The notes beneath the pieces were generated by a model, which saw nothing but the letters and a program-made list of their open reading frames with translations, ran no database searches and was not told where the DNA came from. DNA of 64,000 nt from Paracoccus fistulariae (lineage in GTDB: Bacteria; Pseudomonadota; Alphaproteobacteria; Rhodobacterales; Rhodobacteraceae), in the NCBI RefSeq assembly GCF_028553785.1, contig NZ_CP067136.1, positions 558,001 to 622,000 on the forward strand, read 5' to 3'. The first letter of the stretch is position 1, and each line of letters opens with the position of its first letter. Positions 23,179-31,424 of the stretch are shown piece after piece. A program made the translations under genes and the position numbers.

Positions 23179-24212
23179 GAATGGACCATACGAGCTTTAC
23201 CGAGATCTGCCTGCATCAGCTGAAGATGTCGGGCGTGCATGAGGGCGAAAAGCTGATCGTCCTGACACAGGGCAATGACCGGCTGGCCTATGCCGATGCC
23301 TTCATGGCGGCGGGCCAGAGGCTTGGGGCAAAAATGTATCACATGCGCCTGCCCGCGCCGCTGCCCAGCGATGGCTGGGCGGTGGGCGTGACCGGTCTGG
23401 CATCGATGCCCGAAGCGGTCGAGGCGCTGAAGCAATGCGACATGCTGATCGACTGCGTGTTCCTGCTGTTCTCGCCCGAACAATTTGCCATTCAGGCCGC
23501 AGGCACGCGCATTCTGACCGCGGTCGAGCCGCCCGAACTGCTGGCGCGGATGCTGCCCACGCGGGAGCTGCGCGAAAAGGTCGAGATCGCGGCAGAGATC
23601 CTTGATCGGGCCAAGGTCATGCGCATTACCTCGCCCCACGGGACCGATGTGACCTACAAGCTGAACACCTATCCGACCGTGCCGGAATATGCCTGCACCG
23701 ACACGCCCGGCCGCTGGGATCACTGGCCGTCGGGCTTTGTCTTTACGGGCGGGGATGATGATGGCGTCGATGGCACCATCGTCGTGGCGCCGGGCGATAT
23801 CCTGCTGCCGCAGAACATCATGACGCGCGAGCCGATCACCTACACCATCGAAAAGGGCTGGATCACCGATATTCGCGGCGGGCTGGAGGCGCAGATCGTC
23901 CGTTCCTACATGGACAGCTTCAACGACCGGCGCGGCTTCGGGATGAGCCATGTCGGCTGGGGCATGAACCCCGATGCCAAATGGCACAATTTCGTGCCGG
24001 GCGAATTTCCCGGTGGCATGGGGATGGAGCCGCGCAGCTTCTATGGCAATGTGATGTTTTCGACCGGCCCCAATAATGAGCTGGGCGGCCCGAATGACAC
24101 CGCCTGCCATCTGGATATCCCGATGCGGAACTGCTCGCTCTTCCTCGATGACGAAGCAATCGTCATCGATGGCGATATCGTCGTGAAAGAGATCCAGCTT
24201 GCGCGCGACTAA
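23175..24212 (+). CDS. nicX: 2,5-dihydroxypyridine 5,6-dioxygenase
   Basis: 345 residues. The iron ligands of NicX are conserved as His259 (MSHVGWG), His312 and Asp314 (CHLDIP), each six residues before His265/His318/Asp320 of the Pseudomonas enzyme. It is an extradiol-type but leucyl-aminopeptidase-fold dioxygenase that opens the ring of 2,5-dihydroxypyridine with O2 to N-formylmaleamate. The start ATG 23175 overlaps the nicD stop; a second ATG lies at 23181. This enzyme fixes the central intermediate of the whole locus as 2,5-dihydroxypyridine. Confidence 0.96.
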   Translation: MRMDHTSFTEICLHQLKMSGVHEGEKLIVLTQGNDRLAYADAFMAAGQRLGAKMYHMRLPAPLPSDGWAVGVTGLASMPEAVEALKQCDMLIDCVFLLFSPEQFAIQAAGTRILTAVEPPELLARMLPTRELREKVEIAAEILDRAKVMRITSPHGTDVTYKLNTYPTVPEYACTDTPGRWDHWPSGFVFTGGDDDGVDGTIVVAPGDILLPQNIMTREPITYTIEKGWITDIRGGLEAQIVRSYMDSFNDRRGFGMSHVGWGMNPDAKWHNFVPGEFPGGMGMEPRSFYGNVMFSTGPNNELGGPNDTACHLDIPMRNCSLFLDDEAIVIDGDIVVKEIQLARD

Positions 24213-24227
24213 GCCGCAATCGCCTTG

Positions 24228-24257
24228 CCCCTGCCGGTCAGTGACCGGCGGGGTTTT
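24228..24257 (+). terminator. GC-rich hairpin with TTTT between nicX and nicF
   Basis: CCCC-T-GCCGGTCA (24228-24240) pairs with TGACCGGC-GGGG (24242-24253) with one bulged T, followed by TTTT. It looks like an intrinsic terminator, yet nicF starts only 19 bases later, so it may be partial read-through control rather than the end of the operon. Confidence 0.6.
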
Positions 24258-24275
24258 CAATGAATGAGGATGAGC

Positions 24276-24929
24276 ATGTCTCAGGAACAGATCTACAAGG
24301 ATGCGGGCTTCGGTGCGCCGGTTCTGCGCGGTCGGCGGCCGGCCATCGTCGTGGTCGATTTCAGCTATGGTTTCACCGACCGGCGCTATCCGACCGCCTC
24401 GGATGCAGCGGCGCAGATGGCGGCGACGCGCAAGCTGACCGATCTGGCGCGCGCCAGAGGCTATCCGGTCATCTACACCACGATTGCCTATCATCCCGGC
24501 GAATTGGACAGGCTGGCCTGGCTGAAAAAGGCCACCGGCATGAGGGCGCTGGTCGAGGGGTCGCGTCTGGTCCAGATCGACGCGGCCACCGGCATCCGTC
24601 CCGAAGATGTCGTGCTGGTCAAGAAGGGGGCGTCGGCCTTTGCCGGAACGCAACTGGCGGCGCTGCTGACCGGGGCAGGGGTCGACACGCTGATCGTGAC
24701 CGGTGCCACCACCTCGGGCTGCGTCCGCGCCACATGCGTCGATGCGGTGACTGCGGGTTTCACCGTGCTGGTTCCTGCCGATTGCTGCGCCGACCGCGCG
24801 CAGGCGCCGCATGACGCCAATCTTTACGATATCGCGCAGAAATACGGCGACGTCACCGACAGCGCCGACATCCTCGGCTGGCTGGAAAACCTGGGCAATT
24901 GCAGCACCTGCGTCGCAAGGGCGCGGTAA
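24276..24929 (+). CDS. nicF: Maleamate amidohydrolase (isochorismatase family)
   Basis: 217 residues; of three nearby ATGs, 24276 has GAGGA five bases upstream and is preferred. The cysteine-hydrolase triad is Asp28 (VVVDFS), Lys117 (LVKKGASAF) and Cys149 (TTSGCVRAT). NicF hydrolyses maleamate to maleate and ammonia, linking nicD and nicE. The C terminus ends with a Cys pair (NCSTCVARAR) of unknown relevance. With nicE, nicD and nicX the lower pathway is complete. Confidence 0.92.
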   Translation: MSQEQIYKDAGFGAPVLRGRRPAIVVVDFSYGFTDRRYPTASDAAAQMAATRKLTDLARARGYPVIYTTIAYHPGELDRLAWLKKATGMRALVEGSRLVQIDAATGIRPEDVVLVKKGASAFAGTQLAALLTGAGVDTLIVTGATTSGCVRATCVDAVTAGFTVLVPADCCADRAQAPHDANLYDIAQKYGDVTDSADILGWLENLGNCSTCVARAR

Positions 24930-25104
24930 GGCGCGACCCGCAGGTGCAGGCATCGCGGTCGCCGTTCGGACAGGCGGCTGATGGGTCGGCCTTCGCCAGC
25001 GCCCCGGTGTTCTTTCTAGGGCAACACAAGGTTGCAAACTTGCGTCTTGTCGGGATCGCTCGATGCGGTGCACTCTTGGGGGATGATCAAGGCTTTGGGC
25101 TGAC

Positions 25105-25881
25105 ATGAACATCAATCCCCTGACCGGCAGCTTGCTGACATCGGTGCGCAATCTGTTTGCGGCGGAACCCGAACTTGCCGATCTGTTTCGGTATGATCCC
25201 CGGCAGGTGGCAAGCCTGCCGGACCTCTTGGCATCTGTGCTGGCGTCCTGCCTGCCGCAGGGCGCGCCGCAAAGCCGGATTCGCAAGATCGCAGGCGAGG
25301 TCTTTGCGCAGGATCCAGACGCGGTCGGGATGGCGCTGGACGATCTTCTGGTCACGGCGGCGCGGGATCAGGATCCGGGCGGCGCCGCACATGTTCTGCA
25401 TTTTGGCCATGGCTATCACGTGCTGCTGTCCTATCGCCTGACCCATGCCCTTTGGATGGCCGGGCGCAGGACGCTTGCGCTGGCGGTAAAGGGGCACTTC
25501 ACCCGCGCCCTGTCGGCCGAAATATGGCCGCAGGCACGCATTGGCAGGGGAATCTGGCTGGATCACGGGTTGGGGGTCGTGATCGGCCAGACCGCCGTGA
25601 TCGAGGATGATGTCAGCCTTTGGCACGGCGTCACCCTGGGCTCGAACTTCGTCGATATGGGCGAGGGGCGGCATCCGGTTCTGCGGCGCGGTGCGGTGAT
25701 CGGGGCTGGCGCCCTGATCCTTGGCCCGGTCGAGATCGGCGCGGGCGCAACGGTTGCCGCCGGTGCCGTCGTCACGCGTGACGTACCCGCAGGCCATGTC
25801 GTTACCGGTCCGCGCGCTGCGGATCGCGGGCCGGGCCGGTTTTCGGGTTTCTTGACACTGCAGGATGTGAAAGGGGGCTAG
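25105..25881 (+). CDS. cysE: Serine O-acetyltransferase-like protein
   Basis: 258 residues. The first half is helical and contains HFGHGYHVLLSYRLTHALWMAGR, the SAT segment. The second half is a left-handed beta-helix of hexapeptide repeats: ARIGRGIWLDHGLGVVIGQ, then DDVSLWHGVTLG, both with the His residues used in catalysis. The usual reaction is acetyl-CoA plus L-serine to O-acetylserine for cysteine synthesis. It is followed at three bases by a VOC protein and then an M20 hydrolase, which is not the normal cysteine context, so another hydroxyl acceptor is possible. The stretch 24930-25104 before it shows nothing clear. Confidence 0.82.
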   Translation: MNINPLTGSLLTSVRNLFAAEPELADLFRYDPRQVASLPDLLASVLASCLPQGAPQSRIRKIAGEVFAQDPDAVGMALDDLLVTAARDQDPGGAAHVLHFGHGYHVLLSYRLTHALWMAGRRTLALAVKGHFTRALSAEIWPQARIGRGIWLDHGLGVVIGQTAVIEDDVSLWHGVTLGSNFVDMGEGRHPVLRRGAVIGAGALILGPVEIGAGATVAAGAVVTRDVPAGHVVTGPRAADRGPGRFSGFLTLQDVKGG

Positions 25882-25884
25882 GCG

Positions 25885-26784
25885 ATGGCACTGGGCATTG
25901 ATCACCCGCTTGTCTGTGTCCGCGATATCGACCGCGCGCGCGACACCTATATGCAGCTTGGCTTCCGGATGCGGCCGCCCGGTCGGCATCCGTGGGGAAC
26001 CTCGACCGCGCTGGTGATTTTCCGCGATCAGTTGCTGGAACTGGTCGGCATCTATGACGAAAACCTGCTGGACAGCTACCCCGCAGGCGGCTTTCTGTTC
26101 GGGCGTCACATCCAGCGCTGGCTGAAACAGCGTGAGGGCGTCTCGATCAGCGCCTTGCATTCGACGGATGCGGCGGCAGATGCGGCGGCGGTGATCGGGC
26201 GGGGCGGCCATTGTGACGGCACCATCGAATTCGGGCGCGACGTGATACGGGATGACGGCACCGCCGACCGGACCGCGACGACGCTGAAGGTCTTTACCCG
26301 CGCAGGGCTGCCACGGCTGACGATGTTCGCCTGCCAGCAGCACCGGCGCGACCTGATCGAATTTCCCGAATGGATGGACCATCCGAACAGCGCCTTCGGA
26401 TTTGCCTCGGCCACGATCATGGCCGAGCCGGCCGATCAACCCGCGGTCCGCGACTGGATGGCGGCGCTTTACGGGCCGGGCGCGCTGCGCGACACCCATT
26501 GGGGCTTTTCGGTGGCAACCGGTAATGGCGACTGGCGCGTCGTCAGCCGGGCATCCGCCGCTGACCTGTTGGGCCCGCTGCCACCCGATCTGGCGGCAGA
26601 TGGCGCGCCCTCGGTCATCGCGCTAGGGATCAAATGCCGCTCGCTTGCTAGGCTTAGGCCATTTGTCGAAACGGGCGGATTTGCCCATCAATACTGCGGT
26701 GACACGCTGGTGCTGCCCCAGATCGGGCGTCTGGGCGGGGTCATGCTTGGCTTTCGTGAAGTCGCCGACAGTCAGGGGGGATAG
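25885..26784 (+). CDS. VOC / glyoxalase-like domain protein
   Basis: 299 residues. The start IDHPLVCVRDIDRARDTYMQLGF is the opening beta-alpha unit of a vicinal-oxygen-chelate fold, with DHP supplying a possible metal His, and FRDQLLELVGIYD is the second metal strand with a Glu. A second, more diverged repeat covers about residues 165-295. It resembles the glyoxalase-like PF13468 group, whose members have no agreed function. It starts three bases after the cysE-like gene and touches the M20 gene, so all are likely co-translated. Confidence 0.78.
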   Translation: MALGIDHPLVCVRDIDRARDTYMQLGFRMRPPGRHPWGTSTALVIFRDQLLELVGIYDENLLDSYPAGGFLFGRHIQRWLKQREGVSISALHSTDAAADAAAVIGRGGHCDGTIEFGRDVIRDDGTADRTATTLKVFTRAGLPRLTMFACQQHRRDLIEFPEWMDHPNSAFGFASATIMAEPADQPAVRDWMAALYGPGALRDTHWGFSVATGNGDWRVVSRASAADLLGPLPPDLAADGAPSVIALGIKCRSLARLRPFVETGGFAHQYCGDTLVLPQIGRLGGVMLGFREVADSQGG

Positions 26785-27924
26785 ATGTTCGACCGGACCG
26801 AGATAGATGAGGCCATCGCCTGGCGGCGGGATCTGCACCGTCACCCCGAACTGGGATTTGAGGAGCATCGCACATCGCAGATGATCGCCGGATTGCTGAC
26901 AGGCTGGGGCTGGCGCGTTCATCGCGGTCTGGCTGGCACCGGCATCGTGGCGCAGATGGGGCAGGGCGGCCTAAGTATCGGCCTGCGCGCCGATATCGAC
27001 GCCTTGCCGATCGCCGAGGCGACGGGGCTGCCCTATGCCTCGGTCAACCCCGGCAAGATGCATGCCTGCGGCCATGATGGTCACACCGCGATGCTGCTGC
27101 TGGCGGCGCGACAGATCGCGCGCGATGGCGTGGAGGGCGGCACGGTGACGCTGATCTTTCAGCCGGCCGAGGAAAATGACGGCGGCGCGCGGGTGATGAT
27201 GGAAGAGGGCCTGTTCCGTGACTTTCCGGTGGATCGGGTGTTCGGCATCCATAACTGGCCGGGTCTGGCACCGGGACGGATGGTGGCGCGGGATGGCAGG
27301 ATGATGGCCGCCTTTGCCGTGTTCGAGATCGAAATTTCCGGGCGCGGCGGACATGCGGCGATGCCCGAACAATCGGACGGGGTGATGGCCGCCGCAGGCG
27401 CCATGGTCGGCGCGCTGCAGGAAATTCCGGCCCGGGCGCTGTCTCCGCTGGAACCGGGCGTCGTGTCGGTGACGCAGATCCATTCCGGCTCTGCCTGGAA
27501 TGTCTGCCCCGACAAGGCAGTGCTGCGGGGCACGGCGCGCTGGTTCGATGCGGGGGCGGGCGATGTGCTGCAGCAGCGGATCCACCGCGTTGCCCAAGCC
27601 GTTGCGGATGCGCAGGGGTGCACGGTCCGCGTCGATTATCAGCGCCGCTACCCTGCCACGATCAACGCCCCGGCCGAGGCCGGACTGGCGCGGGATGCTG
27701 CCCGGGAACAGGGGCTGGATACGGCCGATGCCGCGCCCAGCATGGCCTCGGAGGATTTCGCCTTCATGCTGCAGGCGGTGCCCGGCGCCTATCTGTGGCT
27801 TGGTGCCGCGCGCGACGGCGACAACCCCGGCCTGCATTCCCCGCGCTTCGATTTCAACGATGCGCTGCTGCCTGTCGGCGCAGAGCTTTGGGTGCGGCTG
27901 GTCCGCCGCTGTCTGGCCGCATGA
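26785..27924 (+). CDS. M20D amidohydrolase (hippurate/indoleacetyl-amino-acid hydrolase type)
   Basis: 379 residues with no gap from the preceding stop. The family motifs are RRDLHRHPELGFEE, GLRADIDALPI with the metal Asp, KMHACGHDGHTAML with Cys/His metal ligands, FQPAEENDGGARVM with catalytic Glu, and a dimerisation-domain GRGGHAAMP. Enzymes of this group split N-acyl amino acids in the cytoplasm and use two metal ions. The substrate is unknown. Its pairing with an acetyltransferase-like gene hints at acyl-amino-acid or acyl-thiol salvage, which is speculation. Confidence 0.9.
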   Translation: MFDRTEIDEAIAWRRDLHRHPELGFEEHRTSQMIAGLLTGWGWRVHRGLAGTGIVAQMGQGGLSIGLRADIDALPIAEATGLPYASVNPGKMHACGHDGHTAMLLLAARQIARDGVEGGTVTLIFQPAEENDGGARVMMEEGLFRDFPVDRVFGIHNWPGLAPGRMVARDGRMMAAFAVFEIEISGRGGHAAMPEQSDGVMAAAGAMVGALQEIPARALSPLEPGVVSVTQIHSGSAWNVCPDKAVLRGTARWFDAGAGDVLQQRIHRVAQAVADAQGCTVRVDYQRRYPATINAPAEAGLARDAAREQGLDTADAAPSMASEDFAFMLQAVPGAYLWLGAARDGDNPGLHSPRFDFNDALLPVGAELWVRLVRRCLAA

Positions 27925-28832
27925 AGGACGCGCTGGACAGCCGCTTTCTGCGCGAATTTCTGGCGGTGGCACATCTGGGGTCGATCCGGCGCGCGGCCGA
28001 GCGGTTGAATCTCGCGCCATCGGCGATCTCGCGCAAGATCACGGCCGCCGAGGCGCGCTTGGGCGTCGCATTGTTCGAGCGCAGTTCGAAAGGCGTCGTG
28101 CTGAGCGAGGCAGGAGAGCTGCTGCGCGAACATGCCCAGCATTTGCAGGACGAACAGACCTATCTTCTTGACCAGATTGGTCATTACCGCGACGGTCGCA
28201 GCCAGCTGGTGCGGATTGCGACGGGTGAGGGGTTCACCTCTGATCTGATGGCCAATGGCCTGTTGGAACTGACGCGCGCGCATCCGGACCTGCGCTTCGC
28301 CATCGACCATGCCGGGACCGAGGAGTTGCAGCGCCGCGTGGTCGAGGGAGAGGCCGATATCGGCATCGCCTATAACACCACCCTGACCGAGACCGCGCGC
28401 TCTTTGGCGCATGCGCGTCAGCCGCTCTGCGGCATCGTGCCCGTCAATTCGCCGCTGGCCACGCGCAAAAGCGTGACCTTGGCCGAGATGCTGGATCAGC
28501 CGCTGGCAATGCTGAATGCGGCGCATGGCATCCGGCATCTTGTCGGACAGGCGGCCGCAGATCGTGGTCTGGCGCTGCGGGTGCAGATTGAAACCGCATC
28601 GATTGCGCTGCTGCTACGCTATGTCTGTGTCGGGGTCGGTGTCAGCTTCCTGCCCCGGTTCTCTGTCGCCAGTCAGGCCGAACGCGGTGATCTGGTCGTG
28701 CTGGATATCGAGGAAGAGTCGCTGCAGCGGGTCAGCACCCATCTGCTTGTCCGCGCCCGCCGCCGCCTGCCCCGATCGATTGAACTGGTCGCGAACATCC
28801 TGTCGCAACGGATGGTCGCCTTTCGGGACTAG
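27921..28832 (+). CDS. LysR family transcriptional regulator
   Basis: 303 residues from ATG 27921, overlapping the M20 stop by ATGA. The N-terminal helix-turn-helix is typical (FLAVAHLGSIRRAAERLNLAPSA, then SRKITAAEARLGVALFER). The rest is a two-lobed ligand domain (IATGEGFTSDLMANGLLEL, GVGVSFLPRFSV). It is co-transcribed with its presumed targets rather than divergent from them, which is less common for LysR genes. A 7-bp inverted repeat just after its stop may be a binding site for control of the next operon. Confidence 0.9.
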   Translation: MKDALDSRFLREFLAVAHLGSIRRAAERLNLAPSAISRKITAAEARLGVALFERSSKGVVLSEAGELLREHAQHLQDEQTYLLDQIGHYRDGRSQLVRIATGEGFTSDLMANGLLELTRAHPDLRFAIDHAGTEELQRRVVEGEADIGIAYNTTLTETARSLAHARQPLCGIVPVNSPLATRKSVTLAEMLDQPLAMLNAAHGIRHLVGQAAADRGLALRVQIETASIALLLRYVCVGVGVSFLPRFSVASQAERGDLVVLDIEEESLQRVSTHLLVRARRRLPRSIELVANILSQRMVAFRD

Positions 28833-28852
28833 CGTTGCTGTTACGGCAACGC
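28832..28852. promoter_or_regulatory. Inverted repeat GCGTTGC-N7-GCAACGC
   Basis: Perfect 7-base arms at 28832-28838 and 28846-28852 overlap the end of the lysR gene and precede the dehydrogenase operon by about 100 bp. No T-tract follows, so an operator is as likely as a terminator. Confidence 0.35.
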
Positions 28853-28949
28853 ATCGTGCGCAAAGAGGCGGCTTCCTGCGGCTGCCGGGCTGCGGATAGC
28901 CTTGGTCCGAAGCGCGTCGAAACGGACGCGACGACACGGGGTTCACTCG

Positions 28950-29861
28950 ATGGCAGAAACAGATGAAGTGACAGTCGGGGTGATCGGCCTTGGCGCCATG
29001 GGATTGGGGATGGGGCTTAGCCTTGTCAAAGCGGGGTTCACCGTCACCGGCTACGATCCCGCCGATGGTGCCCGCCGCCGCGCCGAGGCCGAGGGGATCG
29101 CGCCGCTGGCAAGCGCGGCGGCGGTGTTCGGGGTGGCCGATGTGATCGTCCTGTCGCTGCCCACCGCGCAGCATGTCGAAACGGTGATCGCGGAGGCAAC
29201 CGAGGCTGGCTGGCTGGCAGAGGGGATCGCGCCGAAGGTGGTGATCGACACCTCGACCTCCGAGGCTGCCGTCAGCCGCAGGCTCTCTGCGACGTTGGAC
29301 GCCCACGGCCACGGCTTTCTGGATGCGCCGGTCAGCGGCGGGCCGTCCGGCGCAGCCTCGGGCCAGCTTTCCGTCATGCTGGGCGGGGATCCGCGATGGG
29401 TGGCGCAGGGCATGCCCGCGCTGAAGGCGATGGCGGCAAGGATCATCCATGTCGGCCCCAGCGGTTCGGGGAATGTCGCCAAGCTGGTCAATAACATGCT
29501 GGTGGCCAGCCATATGGTCACGACGGTCGAAGCGCTGCGTCTGGCGCAGGCATCTGGCGTCGAACCGGAAGATGCGCTGCGGGTGATCAACGCTGCCACC
29601 GGGCGCAGCGCGCTGTCGGAAATCCACTTTCCGACCTGGGTATTGCCGCGCAGCTTCAACAGCGGCTTCTCGACCGGATTGATGCGCAAGGATCTGCGGC
29701 TGGCGCGCGCCCTGGCCGCCGAGGTCGGGATCGCGACGCCGATGGCCGACCGTGCCGCCGCGCTGTGGGATGAGGCGAATTCCGGCCTGTCCGATGGCGA
29801 TGATTTCATGCTGATGGGCGATCCGGCGGTCGACCGCCTGACGGAAAAGGAGAAACCGTGA
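28950..29861 (+). CDS. Beta-hydroxyacid dehydrogenase (3-hydroxyisobutyrate dehydrogenase family)
   Basis: 303 residues from ATG 28950; the open frame runs further upstream but the NAD fold begins here. Motifs: GVIGLGAMGLGMG for NAD(P), the substrate loop FLDAPVSGGPSGAASG, and the catalytic Lys in GNVAKLVNN. The family oxidises or reduces 3-hydroxy acids such as hydroxyisobutyrate, tartronate semialdehyde or threonate. The overlapping aldehyde dehydrogenase gene suggests two sequential oxidations of one compound. The substrate is not evident. Confidence 0.9.
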   Translation: MAETDEVTVGVIGLGAMGLGMGLSLVKAGFTVTGYDPADGARRRAEAEGIAPLASAAAVFGVADVIVLSLPTAQHVETVIAEATEAGWLAEGIAPKVVIDTSTSEAAVSRRLSATLDAHGHGFLDAPVSGGPSGAASGQLSVMLGGDPRWVAQGMPALKAMAARIIHVGPSGSGNVAKLVNNMLVASHMVTTVEALRLAQASGVEPEDALRVINAATGRSALSEIHFPTWVLPRSFNSGFSTGLMRKDLRLARALAAEVGIATPMADRAAALWDEANSGLSDGDDFMLMGDPAVDRLTEKEKP

Positions 29862-31396
29862 TGGTGAAGGATATGACCGACATCTCTGGCAGGGTGGCAG
29901 AGCTGTTGACGGAACTGACCGGCTCGGCCGAGGTGCAGTCCTGGGTCGGTGGCGAACTGACGGCCGGCACCGGCAGCGAACTGGAACTGACCGATCCGGC
30001 AACGGGTCAGGTCTTTGCGCGTTACCGCGACGCCGGGCCGGATGTCGTGGCACGCGCCGCCGAAGCTGCGACCGCCGCGCAACGGGAATGGTTTTCAAAG
30101 ACCGCGTCAGAGCGTGGCCGGATCATGTTCGAGATCGGCCGACAGATCCGCGCCCATGCACAGCCGCTGGCCGAGCTTGAGGCGCTGTCGGCCGGGCGCC
30201 CGATCCGCGACACCACGGGCGAACCGGCGCGCATGGCCGAGATGTTCGAATATTACGCGGGCTGGTGCGACAAGATCACCGGCGACGTGATTGCCGTGCC
30301 CTCCACCCATCTGAACTATACGCGGCAGGAACCTTTGGGCGTCGTGGCACAGATCACACCGTGGAACGCGCCGCTGTTCACCTGCTGCTGGCAGGTCGCG
30401 CCGGCGATCTGCGCGGGCAATGCGGTGATGATCAAGCCATCGGAACTGACGCCGCTAAGCTCTGTCGTCATCGGCATGCTTTGCGAAAAGGCGGGTGTCC
30501 CCAAGGGGCTCGTTAACGTCATCGCCGGAGATGGACCGGGATCGGGGCAGGCCATGATCGACCGGCCGGAAACCGCGCTGGTGGTCTTTGTCGGCTCGGC
30601 CCAGGCGGGCAGCGTGATCGCGGCGGCCGCGGCCAGACGCCTTATCCCGGCTGTTCTGGAACTTGGCGGCAAATCGGCCAATATCGTCTTTGCGGATGCC
30701 GATCTTGACCGCGCGGTCATCGGCGCTCAGGCGGCGATCTTTGCCTCATGCGGGCAAAGCTGCGTGGCCGGATCGCGGCTGCTGGTTCACCGCTCGATCC
30801 ATGCCGAATTCGTCGACAGGCTGGCGTCCGCCGCCGCCCGCATCCCGGTCGGTGTGCCGATGGACCCGGACACGCAGATCGGGCCGGTCAACAATCTGCG
30901 CCAATGGTCCAAGATCGACACGATGGTGCAGGACGCCGTGGCTCAGGGGGCCAGCATCGCCAGCGGCGGCGCCTGTCCGGCGGAGCTTGGCAAGACCGGG
31001 GGCTTTTTCTATGCGCCGACCGTGGTGGATGCGGTGGACCCCGGCATGACCATCGCCAAGGAAGAGGTGTTCGGGCCGGTCGTCGCCGTTCTTCCCTTTG
31101 ATGACGAAGACCACGCCGCCGCGCTGGCCAATGCGACACCCTATGGGCTGGCGGGCGCGGTCTGGACGCGGGATGTGGGCCGCGCGCACCGGATGGCCGC
31201 CAGGGTCAGGGCGGGCACATTCTGGGTCAACAGCTATAAAACCATCAATGTCATGTCGCCCTTTGGTGGCTTCGGCAAATCCGGCTATGGCCGCTCATCG
31301 GGCCGAGAGGCGCTGGCGGCCTATACCCAGACCAAATCCATCTGGGTGGAAACGGCTGAAAACCCGGTTCAGGGTTTCGGCTATGCGCCGGGATGA
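29861..31396 (+). CDS. NAD(P)-dependent aldehyde dehydrogenase
   Basis: 511 residues from ATG 29861, overlapping the previous stop (TGATG) with AAGGAG upstream. Family features are ITPWNAPL, KPSELTPLSS, the NAD loop FVGSAQAGS, catalytic Glu in LELGGKSANIVF and catalytic Cys in CGQSCVAGSR, and EEVFGPVVAVLPF. It resembles betaine, vanillin and semialdehyde dehydrogenases. It oxidises an aldehyde to an acid, presumably the product of, or the precursor to, the hydroxyacid handled by its neighbour. Confidence 0.92.
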   Translation: MVKDMTDISGRVAELLTELTGSAEVQSWVGGELTAGTGSELELTDPATGQVFARYRDAGPDVVARAAEAATAAQREWFSKTASERGRIMFEIGRQIRAHAQPLAELEALSAGRPIRDTTGEPARMAEMFEYYAGWCDKITGDVIAVPSTHLNYTRQEPLGVVAQITPWNAPLFTCCWQVAPAICAGNAVMIKPSELTPLSSVVIGMLCEKAGVPKGLVNVIAGDGPGSGQAMIDRPETALVVFVGSAQAGSVIAAAAARRLIPAVLELGGKSANIVFADADLDRAVIGAQAAIFASCGQSCVAGSRLLVHRSIHAEFVDRLASAAARIPVGVPMDPDTQIGPVNNLRQWSKIDTMVQDAVAQGASIASGGACPAELGKTGGFFYAPTVVDAVDPGMTIAKEEVFGPVVAVLPFDDEDHAAALANATPYGLAGAVWTRDVGRAHRMAARVRAGTFWVNSYKTINVMSPFGGFGKSGYGRSSGREALAAYTQTKSIWVETAENPVQGFGYAPG

Positions 31397-31424
31397 CCCA
31401 ATAACACCAACAGAGAGGGAACTT

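Noticed and set aside
21626..24929. Nicotinate degradation cluster
   Set aside because: The lower-pathway enzymes are shared with nicotinate, but no NicC-type flavin monooxygenase is present, while a decarboxylase and Rieske oxygenase fitting the picolinate route are.
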